Assembly (NCBI GenBank): GCA_916700875.1
Contig: CAKAKS010000022.1
Coordinates: forward strand, 11,988,013 to 12,052,012
DNA length: 64,000 nucleotides
Source of the DNA: Sebastes aleutianus
Taxonomy: Eukaryota; Chordata; Actinopteri; Perciformes; Sebastidae
Direction of reading: 5' to 3'
Part shown: positions 24,301 through 36,300 of the stretch, piece after piece
Numbering within the stretch: position 1 is the stretch's first letter
Layout of the letters: every line of letters starts with the position of its first letter
Translations under genes and position numbers: made by a program
The notes under the pieces: model-generated
Database searches by the model: none
The model's input: only the letters and a program-made list of their open reading frames with translations
Told to the model about the DNA's origin: nothing

Positions 24301-27300
24301 TTTTTTTTCTCTCCGCCATGGCTGGGCTCCCAAACAAACTGGTACAGCGTGCGTATGGCGTTACGTCATTGTGCACGCGCAACTGTCAGAAAGCATCAAT
24401 AAGAGGAATCGATAGTCAACGGAGGCTTGCGATTCCAAGGAATCTGACAACCGGGAACCGATTCTCGATTCCCATTCCTACTCCTATCAAGATAATTGAC
24501 TGATGCCGGGGACTGAACATGGAAATAAATCTGGTGAAACTTTGAAGACAGTGGGTGTAGGCCTTAACCTTCAACTGCAGTTAGTTTGTCGAGCTTTGAA
24601 ACTCCAGGAGTGATGTGTTAAAGCGTCTCATGGCTGACGGTGTTCTGCACAGCCTGTCCAGCCTCTCGTTAGTCTCTGACCATCTGTTGATGCACAGCCC
24701 TCTCCCACCTCCGTATCTGACAGTCTGTACCCTCAGTTCAACTCGCTCGGGTGTTAATCAGGATGGATAACAAACAATGGCAAGTCACTGCAGCTCACCT
24801 GTATTAAATAATACAGTTATGTCTCACTATTCAGGTAAAGGTCCTCTTGGAGCTCAGAGATAAAACACATTTTTTCTTGGTATTAATTTTCGCCCAGAGA
24901 GTGAAGTATTTGAGATTATTAGAATTATTAATTGTTTGGTGTGGAGCAGAGAAAACTTGGACCTGAGGGGTTGTGGTGTCAATTCACCACTTTCCTTCTG
25001 TTCAGCAGTCTGAAAATGCCTCTAAGCACACAATCATAAAGCAATTCTGAGTGCGGATGACCTATGGCCCCAGTGAATCATTCAGTAACTCTGGCGTTGT
25101 GTGCTGAATTTGACGATGTTCGGTTTGTTCGCTGTGCTGAATGCACAGCACCTTTTTTTTTAAAGGCTATATTATTTCTTACAATATTTTTGCCTCAAAT
25201 ATCTTTGGCATTTATCTTCCCTTTTCGACCCCGCCGCAATCAGTCATGTAAGCGACATGCTGTTTTCTGTGTACACGTTCTTATTCTTAATGTGTCTTTT
25301 CCCCTTGGAGGAGGCAGGTTGGTGAAAGATTACTATATTTGCCTTGTGCGCTCGGCAAAACATGTCACCATGACATGACACAGAGGCAGCAATACAAAGG
25401 AAGCAATGAAATTTGATTTCATTTTAGCGCAGGGGCGGCTCAATGTCTGAGCCTTTTTACTCGCTCCCTTTATGATGCTTTCAATTTTACAGTTCAAAAA
25501 AAAGATTTTCTGCCAATAAAATGTGGCTTTTTGAAACTCTGAATGTCGGTTTAATATTCTAATTTAAAAAGGTTTGTGTAGTGGAGCAGTTAACTGACAA
25601 TGTGGGTGTCAGTTTCTTGTCTTGAAAGTTTAATTTTATATATGAATGAGAGTGTTTGTGTCAATGGATCCAGATCTAGTCGATGCATTTTGCCACCTCA
25701 TGTAACACATGGAAGGATATGTCAATACCACAGTAATAATGCTGCTTTTAATTAAAAGTATGTTGATGGAAGTGGTAAAACCATTCAGAAAAAAACTCCT
25801 AGCTTTATTATCAAACACATAATTTCATGCTAGAGAGGACTTAAACGATAATTTGATACGGCTCAAATACCCTGTCTGTTTATCGACACTGTGAGACATT
25901 TACTCCCACCAGAGCCCCGCTCAACTGTAATAGCCATGGACCTTTATCAATGTGCTGGAGCCATATTACTTGTCACCATCGATGTACATTGTGAGTCTGG
26001 CTGCAGGGCTGTCTAAAGTTGTGAAGGCTGCAGCGCTCTGCATAAATGTGGCATGACAAAAGGGGCAGACACTCTGTCAGTAGTGCTTTAAAGACGGGAG
26101 AAATAACTCAATGCGGAGAGCCTCAGTCATAAACAAGTGACAAAGTGCATGACTCCAGTCGAAATAGCTTTTCGGTGCACAGTAAAAGCCGGTGCTGTTA
26201 AAGGTGACGATGTTTGCACCTTGTTTGCCTTTGACCTCTTCCACTCTTTGAGGGCTGCCGATGCCCTCGGCTGAATTTATCATCTTTCAGAGGCTGTAGC
26301 AGGCTCTGTTTTAGAGCTAGAGTGAAGATACTGGTATCGCGTGAAACTAGAAAACCTAAGGAATAATAATGCTCCGAAGTTAGGCTAAATTTTGGTGAGG
26401 AAAAACTGGCATGGTGATTTTCAAAGGGGTCCCTTGACTCAAGATATGAAAATGGATTCAATGGGTACCCACAAGTCTCCCCTTTACAGACATACTTTAT
26501 GATAATCACATGCAGTTTGGGCAAAAACCAATGCAGTTTTTTGAATCACCTATTCTGAAAATGGTTTTCTGCATACTGGGGTACCTAAACAGTCTTGGAA
26601 CTACATAAACTGACTGGAAAGCTGAGACTCTTGTGGATCCAATGAGCCCAATTGTATGCATGTGTGGTGATTTTAGTCCCCATAGTAGCCATTTCATTGT
26701 GGTGAGACCATTTTTTAAAACTTGACCTCACTGTATAGGATAGGATTATCACAGCCTCATGAAACATTACAGCCACAAACTAGAGACCTAGGGCATTCAG
26801 AGGATGGATGACTTCCCTAGGTAGATTGACCACCAGTGCTCACCATCCAATCGCCAAAAAATGTAATTCTTGCCGAAATCTCCAAGTGTCAAAAGTTTTT
26901 GATACCAAATCACAGCATGGCTTTTTCTATGGTGTTCCTCAAGGTCTTGGTGTCTTAATGTTGTATTTTGGAGGGATTATTGATAATTTTTTATCAAATT
27001 TTGATTGGTAAAAATGGGTTAAATTTAGCACCAAATCTGTGTAACAAATGGTATCAACCCAAAAATTGCTGCAACAAGTTATGAGACATAATAGTTCATT
27101 GGAATGGCCATCATATACAGTACTTCTATCATAATGTTCTAAACCCTTATACACTTTCAATTTTTTTTTTTTTCACAACTTGACACATAATGTCCAATCT
27201 TCAGGTTCTCAGCTCTCAGATGATGTACACCACTTCTATGTGACATCTACTGTTGACCTGCCATCTCCCCCTAAAGACCCTGTACCCCCCTAAAAAAGAC

Positions 27301-30300
27301 ACAAATGGGTCTATGAAAAAGAGGGTCGGATTGGAAAAGGTTAACTAGAATAAATTTGTGAGAATATACCAGGTTATTTTCTGGTCTACTTGTCCCATGT
27401 TGCGGATGCATTTCTATATCGCACAGCCATTCTGGGTTCATGCGCTAGTTTTGGAGATTGAATGTCAATCTATGTGAAAAACATCACTGCCACCATCTTC
27501 AGCTATATTCTCATTTGCTTAAATCAGCATCTCATTTATTCTTGCTTCAACTTTACCCCCCTGAGCTCACAGAATCAGCTTTAAGCATCACGTTGATAAC
27601 CTTAAACACCAAGAATATGTTGTTTTTCTGCTTTACTGGCCTCCTCCAAGGTCATACTGTAGAGATTAGTGTGGCCTTATCTTTACAAACTAGCTTAGAA
27701 ATAGTTTTTATTGGCTAACATGTTGTGCCCAGTGTTGAGCAAATATTGAGAGAGCATATTTGCTTTTGCTATTAACATCCTTTTATTAGATCATTTTATA
27801 GCGCTGCATCAGTAAAGTTCAGAGTACATTTGCCATCATTGTACAGTTGGTACATTTCTTGGTTTAAATGTGGAACAATTAAGTCTTTGTTTGTCCTCAT
27901 ACTGTATGCATGTGAAGATGTTTATCTTGAAACAGATGGTGCTTAACTTGTAGATAATTATCTTCCTACATTTAATCAGTGGGCAGAAAAAATGTTAGGC
28001 TGTGAAATCAATATCTAAGATTGAAGGAGGCATTTTTTAATTGAACAAGGTTGGAAATAACTAACAAGCTGTTGAGACGTGAAAAAATATATAAATATTG
28101 TAGCTTTATATAATCTGAAATAAGTCAAAGATCACCGTCATTAATGGTTTACATATTGTCCTTGATTTTATTTTGGGAAGGAAAGATTTTCTTAAGATCT
28201 TTTCTTCCTGAAAACAGAACAAACTCAGGGACTGTACACTCAGTGTACAGTCCCTGAGTTTGGGCAGCAGCCAAACCATCCCTACCCTCCCACCACTGTT
28301 TCTGAGGTCACAGTGTCTGTGTGAATCCTCCAAACTTGTACTTCCATTGAACTCCTTAGAAAACGTGAAAACCACAGAATCTGAATTGTCCTTGGATAAC
28401 AAAGCATGTAGTGGGAGTGTAGCGGGAACATAAGGTCACTGTCAGGGCACTGAGTCAATCATTCATTTATTCCACGTGTTGCGTTTCTCAGTTCCTGCAG
28501 GGCGTGATCTATCTGACAGCTGAATGATGGTACATTGTTAATTCAGAGGTTTCATTATGGTCCTTGATGTACTTCCTTCATTATTTGATAGAGTCCAGGC
28601 ATTTACTTAAAGTGGGGCTGGGTGATAATTCAATATGATAATTCATCGTCTTTCAACGGAATTGTATCGTGATAAATATATCGAGATATCAAGTTACACA
28701 ATTACGACGTTTAAATTGTACTCACTTAATTTTCTCAGAAAGTGTAATGTGAAGTATTGTGAGGGAATATCATTTGAAGATTATGGTTTTGTTTTTACAT
28801 CACACTTTACATTACCACCAGTGGGTAACCTCCATGTCTGGGAAGTGAAGCCAATGCTGAAGTGCCTTAAACTTGCATTCTTTCTAATAGCCAGCAGGGG
28901 GCGACTCCTCTGGTTGCAAAAAGAAGTCTGATTGTATAGAAGTCTATGAGAAAATGAGCCTACTTCTCATCAAACAACGAGGAAAACTGAACATGAAACC
29001 TCCAAAGAAAATCCTAATCAGATTTAAAACTCACTTACAGGTACTTGATATTAAAATGTCCCCCTTTAGTGGAGGGGAAAGTGTTATTTGCAACCGAACT
29101 GACTCCCAGGCATCCCTCAATATGTGGGTGGTGATGAATAAAGACAGAATATTTATGATGTTTTTCTGCTTACTAACATGAATTCTCAAAAAAATTTTTG
29201 GTGGGTGTAGCCCATGCTCCGCAGCCACAGTGTTCCCTGAAAACCAGAGAAACCATAATATTCCCAATGAACCCAAGAACAATCAAGTTTAAGAGCGTAG
29301 TGCTTGAAAAAGAGAATCTAATATAATCCAGGGAGAAAGCGGGAGTAGAGATGATACAATTCAGCGAGGAGACAGTGACATGATGAAACTCTTTTTGTCT
29401 GTTACAGAAGATAGAATGTGACTTCAAGTTTTGATTGGAGTTGGAAAGCCATTTCGCTGTCGCGGAGCATTGAGAGCGATGAGTGATGACCGGCAGTCAA
29501 TTTGTGGGAAAGTGTAGCGATAAGACTAGCATCTATGGGTCCACTGTGGCCTGGACTTATAGGGGGTTTACAGATAGAGAGCAACCAGCAGTGTTGTGAG
29601 TGGGATATGAGCAGCCATGGGCAGCCGTCAGAGGGAGTTTGGGAGACAACTGTTGTGGGAGAAATCAGGAGGAGGCTGAAGATAGAAACTGCAGTGTTTT
29701 GGGTCACTTGTAGGTCATGGAGGGAGGGTTTTTCATGCCAGAAAGTAGCGTTTTCCAAACTAGGAGGAAACTAATGTTTGAACAAGGAGGGACCAGTGAG
29801 GGAGGGACAACTTGGTCAGATTCAGATGTGGTCTCCAGCTACTCCATGATTCAGGGTCACATCAATATTGACTGAAAGGCCGTATAGATGGCGTTTTCTT
29901 GGGGAGAAAGAGCAGCTTACTCCAAGACTGTTTCCTGGAAGACAAACATCCAACTTGAAATGCCTTTGAGTCTAAATGCATTTTAGAGGGAAGAAAAAAA
30001 GTGGAATTTTCTGCCATGACATTTAAAGCAAGAGGCTAAAAAACTGAGCACTTAGAGATTTCAGTGTTGATGATGCTCAACACAAACAATGATTCACCTC
30101 TACTGTCCTGATAAAGTGTGACCGTAAAGGAGGCAAACCATCCCAGACAGGACACAAAAGACCCTTTAGTCAGCAATGGTGGCGAGAACTATCTGCTTGA
30201 CATTGTTGGAGGCAGTGGAAAGGATGACTCAGTCACGGTTGGGATCACAGGGAAAGTGAAGTGAACCGGTTGTGGTCCAAAAACATTTACCTTGAAGAGA

Positions 30301-33300
30301 TATTGCATGAGTTCAAAGTCACATTCAAGTGTATCAAGAGAAGTTCTCAGCCCTAGTTTATAGTACGTCTCACAGTTTTTCACAATTGACCCAGTTTTCA
30401 TAACACGTCTCATACCCGTGAAACAAAGAGGTAAATCAGAGGCTCACAAGCTGCACAGCTCTGAGGATCAAGTGTATGATATATAATTAGAGTACTTAAA
30501 AGACACAGAGATGGCCAAATCCATGAAGCATGTACTCCACACTAAATTGCCAGGATTTGTTTTAGGCCCTTTGAGACATATTCAGATTCTCAGTAAATGT
30601 GAATTTCTGTTCATTTGCAAAAAAAAGGCTGATGCATCCCATTTTTTCTGTTCTACATTTTTAAATTATTCTTTTCCACTCCACTTCTCTTCATCATAGA
30701 CCCATTTTTTTGTGTTTTTTAGGGGGGTACAGGGGGGTCTTTAGGGGGGAGATGGCTGGTCAACAGTATATTTCACATAGAAGTGGTGTACATCATCTGA
30801 AAGCTGGGAACCTGAAGATTCATTTGAGATGCAGCTCAGCACTGTGTGTCAAGTTGTTCTAGCCATAAAACAAGAAAAAAAGATTAACTAATTAATTAAT
30901 TAAAAATAAATTATGAAAGTGTATAATGGATTAGAACATTATGATAGAAGTATATGATGGCCATTCCAATGCTCTATTATGTCTCATAACTTGTTGCAGC
31001 AATTTTTGGGTTGACACCATTTGTTACACAGATTTGGTGATAAATTTAACCATTTTTTACCACTTGAGAGAAATTAATAAAAATGATCCATTAAGACACC
31101 AAGACCTTGAGGAACACCGTAGAAAAATCCATGCTGTGATTTGGTATCAAAAACTTTTGACATTTGGAGATTTTGGCAAAAATTGCACTTTTCGGTGATT
31201 GCATAGCGAGCACTTCTGTTTTGGAAACTGCTCAGAAACCCTCTTATTGTCAATCTACCTAGGAAAACCATCCATCCTCTGAATGGTCTAGGTCTCTAGT
31301 TTGTGATTGTAAAGTTTCATGAGGCTGTGATTATATTAGAGGTCACCACAGGTAATTTTATACAGTGAGGTCAAATGTCAAAAATGGTCTCACTACAATG
31401 AAATGGTTACTATGGGGACTAACATCATCACACATGAATACAATTGGGCTCATTGGATCCACAACAGTCTCAGCTTTACAGTCATATCTAATTTATACAA
31501 TTCCAAGACTGTTTCGGGACCCCATTATGCAGAAATATTCAAATACACAATTTTAGACAATAAAGGTTAAACAGGTTTGAGCACGTGAATAATCACACTT
31601 GCTTAAAAAACAATTCTGCCATTGGAAAGATGTTGTGTTCTTGACCATTCTTCCGAGAAAGTAGATGTGTCATGTCTCTTCAAGGTGATTGACAGGTGTA
31701 CTCTTTGTCCTTGCAGGTTGCGGTCGTTATTTCTGGCAGGAGAGCGTTGTGACGTGGAGACGCTGGAATGGGCAAAAAAGAGCTTTGGGGTTCCTGTTCT
31801 GGATCACTGGTGGCAGACAGGTAGGAAGGCTTCTACTTTCTAAAGCCAGAAATCAGAGAGAGAGAAATCTGAATCTGACCACCGTGATTTTCACCTTGTT
31901 GTTGATGCCCTGAATTTAAAGCTACACTGGGAAAGATTTTGATATAAATATATAGTGCACCTGTCTTATCTGATTCCACACATTTTACCTTTTAGCCCAA
32001 AGTTGGCAGGAAGCAGCAAATTGAAGCTTGAAAACGAAATGCAAACTGACTCCTAGTTGTCAGGGACTGAGCTGTGCAGTGAAAGCTGGACTCACCAACG
32101 TTATATTTTCCTGCATTTTTTGTCTCTCTGTATGCTGGCCAGGCTGTTGTGTGATGCTTTATACCAGAGTGTGCAGTTCATAGACTTACCGTCAGAGGAT
32201 TTGTGGTGGTTGAAGACAAAATCGCTGAAACATTTAACCCCTACTATATGCTATGTGTGAAGCTGCCTTGTGCAATTAATCATGTTAGTCTAGTAGGTTG
32301 AGAAGCACTTTACCCTTAAACTTTAAGGATTAAGTTCTTATGATATAGATACTGAGAAAGCATTCCAAGGACCTCAAGTACTTTATTAGCATGAACTATG
32401 TATGATGTTTTAATTTAACTTGATCTTTAAGACTCTGTCTCGTCTTAAGCTTATCAGTGTGAGAAGACTATAAATGTGCTGTATTTTATTAGTCCATTGA
32501 CATTAACTTGGCCTTGAGAAGAGACATAACTCCAGGAAATCACTATTCCCTCGAAAGCAGGCCGTCATTATGAGGCACATTTTATCATACTTCCCTTCCT
32601 TTGAAAATCCCTTCTGATGTTTTGTATTGTAGATCAGGGGATTGGATCCCTTCTATCGGAGTAATTGTGACGTTAAAGACCCCAATGTTTGATTTTCTAA
32701 GCTTCTCTGAGAACTCATCATCACACAAAGTGACATTGTGTCATCATTTACACCAGTTATTTGACTCACAATCGAAATTAGATAGGGAAGTGCAAATGAA
32801 ACAATGGCTCAAATTAAAAGAAGTCAAAATGAGAATCATAACAGAAAGTGCTGATGCAAAAAATAAAATGGAACAGCTCCATTGCCTCTGAACGAGAATC
32901 TGACTTTTTCAAGTATATATGTGCAATAAGGTCGTGTCTGGAAGGTAACCTGCAAATTGCGAAAACTTGCAAACACTCTCGTGGGACTCGCTGCCCGACG
33001 ACCTATCCTAACCTTAACTATTCGAGGTCAATGCCGAACCTCAACCATTCGAGGTCAATGCCGAACCTCAACCATTCGAGGTCAATGCCGACCCTCAACC
33101 ATTCGAGGTCAATGCCGAACCTCAACCATTCGAGGTCAATGCCGAACCTCAACCATTCGACGTCAATGCCGAACCTCAACCATCTGAGGTCAATGCCGAA
33201 CCTCAACCATTTCGCGAGTGTTTCGTAATTTGCGTGTTACCTAGACACGATCTAGCAATAATGACATACCTGTTCTGCAATGTCTTGTCAATATATTATT

Positions 33301-36300
33301 GATTAATATCCAGTAATAATAATAATACTTTTTATTTATATAGCGCTTTTTATGAAACTCAAAGACAATATACGCAGTTAAAATTTTCATAAATAAGAAC
33401 ATCATAAAACACAACAAAAACTCAAAACATGGTAGACCAAGCCAACAAGTATCTCCTCACCCTAAAGTCAGCTAAAGTCAGGTGGGAAAACTCCCAGAGA
33501 GCATTACTCCAACCGCTCACATTCCAGGGCAGCAATTAAATAAGGGGTTTGATTGGCATTGCCTTTCATTGAGTTCACTAATGTTTAATTGACTTTGCGC
33601 CCATATGTATGGGACACTGAGTGACTGGCTGGGATGTGAGAATTAAGTTGTGTGCTTAGAAAAGAGATAACGGAAAGAAAAAACAATTACGGGTACCTTG
33701 TCAGTTCAGGAGTTGAAATTGAAATAGCTTCCCCACTGAGCCAGACTACTTGATAATGAGTCTTAACTGCCTTACTCCTAATTTAGAGGCCAAATTACAC
33801 AAAACCGACCAACGGTATGTGAATTCTGTCGATTTTCACTTAAACAAGATTACATTAATTTGTGGGTAATCGGCCTTTATGCAGAAAGGCTTTCATTTTG
33901 ATCTGTCTACTCTTTAAAAATTCCATTAACATAGTCAATATCTCAGAGCCACATTGCACCAATGCACTTCAGATTAATGTCAGGCTCACAGAGGCTGAGT
34001 CACGATCATCATTTTAAAGGCTTGCTAGGTCATGCCCCTTAATTCACAGTCCAGTGGTCGCACATTAGACAAGGAAGGGCGAGTTTTCAGTTTTCTAGAA
34101 AGTTTGTAATCTCCCTTTTCTTCACCTCACAATCAACCTATTCTATAACAGTTCTGTTGTGGGTCTGGATGATAAGATATGTAATTGAAATCTTGGGTTC
34201 CCAGCTTCCCCTGCATTGTTCTTAGGCCTCTGGTTTGTAATGATTGTTGAATGGGTTACACCGTGTTAGTGTCTTGGATGGGAGGCTTGAATCCAGGCAG
34301 CATGCCATCATGCTAATGTCGTGCATCCACCCCCTCTCCCCACCTCCATTTGATTGCCGTCCTCCCCAAGTACTAGCGAACTATGATAAATGTGCCGGCG
34401 GCGGCGAAAGAGCACAATTGGATGTCTCTTTGTTTTGTTATGTCCTGCCCGGGAGAATGGAGGATCGATGCTGGAAAAGACGACATCTCTGTGTTAAATA
34501 TGGGATCAATACTGTTGTTGGACCGTCGGAAAGCCATCGACCTTGAGTTTGTACACTCCGATCTGAGCACAGATTAGACCAATTGACTGATCGGTCTGTC
34601 CAGGCTCAATGGGAGTGTGAAGAACTCAATATTGTAATATTGCAGAAATGTGATTTACCAATTCAGGCTCTTGAGTTTGAATCGCTGAGCCTGCTGTAGA
34701 CGTATCACATATGTGCTGCATTCCAGTTCAAAACTGCATCCTCTGGAGTCTGCAGTACTGTACCTTATAGCAGGCCGACACGGCTGTCCCGTTTCAGTTA
34801 AGCCTGTCCAATTTCTCCAAAAAACGTACCAGCCTTCTTGTGTCCAATTTTGAGCCCTTTATTTCTATACACACACCACATAGTTACCAGGTATTTCCCC
34901 TCAAATAGCCATTCATAATTGATGAATGGAAGCCAAGAATAGACTCCAATGTTTGTTCTTTTTAGTAGTCTGGACATGTTGTGAACAGTGGGCAACCTCT
35001 GTTGTGTTTAGCTCCACCCTCTTGTGTCACTTCTGGTTGCAAAAAAAACAAGATGACGACGGACAAAAAGCCGAACTCAAGGCTTTCAAAACGGCAGTTC
35101 GCAAACCAGTGGGTGACGTCATGATGACTACGTCCACTTCTTATATACAGTCTATGGTTGTGAACCACTGGGCATTATATTAATCTCCATCATGTATCGA
35201 AGTTGAACGTCACAAGTCATACTGTAAATTCAGAGATCACGAGACGTGTTTCGTCTTACCACAGGGATTTACGACTTCGTCTGCAAGGTAAAGACAGAGG
35301 AAGCAGCCAAATACACCAATAGTTTCTGCCTTTGTGAGGCCAGACTGTGTCATTTGGGGAGGAGGTGCAGGTTCAGTCTGATGTGCGGGTGTACTGATGG
35401 ACACTCCTCCTGTAGTGGTGACCATCCAGCCCCCTGAATTGGGGCACTGCTTTGTAAACTTTGGGTTTGTGCTTAGCAGTGGCCTCACAGAAAGTGAAAA
35501 TCAATTTTCCGAAGTGCAATAATGGCTGTGAATTCCCTCTCTATGGTATGCTCAGTTGAAACATCCATACACTGATGTTTTATTAAAGCTTTTTTGGATG
35601 AGCATTTACTGTTTATATGAGCAGTGTGGGAGTTGAAAAGGTTTAGAACAGGCCCCCAATGCACACAGGCAAACACAAGATAATGACACTTGCAAGCCTT
35701 TCGGTGCTGTGTGATTTAGTTGTTTACTCTGTTTATGTATTACATTACTCTCTAGCTGTACCTCCATCTGAGATTGTGTCTGACTGGCAGTGCAGATGGA
35801 TGGACTTTACTAAATTTTCGCCAGCCTGGATGTGATGAACAGAGCTGCCGATTCCCATCTTTCTCTCTGCTGCTTCAGTGTTTGTGAGATAACATTTCAT
35901 TCTACTCGAACAAAGGGATGTTTGTTTCACAGTCGAGTTTAAATCTCACTTCCTTTCTCTCCGTCACGCACACAAGCGCCCAAACAAAATCCTGTCACAC
36001 TTTGTGGCTATCCTACCCAGGTGATATATTGGGTTTGGACGAAAACCTCTGGCGCCCTCTTGATTTCTGTCTAGATGTGTAAATCCCATTGGATTCTTCA
36101 CCCCCTGCTAAACCCAATAACTGGCAGCTGGCGGCCAGCGCTGCAATCCAAATGTGTTCTCCACTTTTTCACGGTAGAGTGGGTCACTCCTCCTTTCACT
36201 TGCTTTCTCTTTGTCTGTCTGAGGCAGTTTGACTCTAAATGCGTGGGTGAAAGAGTCTCCGCCATGTTATGCATACTCATTAGTTTTTCATTTCTTTCTG

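Larger units (their letters stand above)
23024..31716 (+). other. acss3: acss3 intron 8
   Basis: 8.7 kb without a coding exon. It contains a degraded GATTC-rich DNA element (23560-24500), two inverted copies of an ~850-bp repeat (26530-27345 and 30665-31570), a ~730-bp family fragment (26322-26522), a GGGCTGGGTGAT fragment with an adjoining AGCAGGGGGCGAC repeat (28612-28950) and a 43-bp palindrome (28220-28262). The remaining sequence, notably 24510-26300, appears unique. Confidence 0.8.

Noticed and set aside
28220..28262. MicroRNA hairpin
   Set aside because: Arms are perfectly paired with a one-base centre; a precursor needs a real loop and longer imperfect stem.
32848..33228. 126-codon frame with repeated RSMPNLNH peptide
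   Set aside because: Produced by a 24-bp minisatellite inside an inverted-repeat element; the reverse strand and another frame are equally open.
32944..33241. CRISPR array
   Set aside because: Direct 24-bp units have no unique spacers and the DNA is a vertebrate intron.
35246..35437. Mini-exon bounded by ACCACAG and GCAAGGTAAA
   Set aside because: Only 23 bases, not in frame with acss3 phase 1 between exons 9 and 10, and no similarity; chance splice-like signals.
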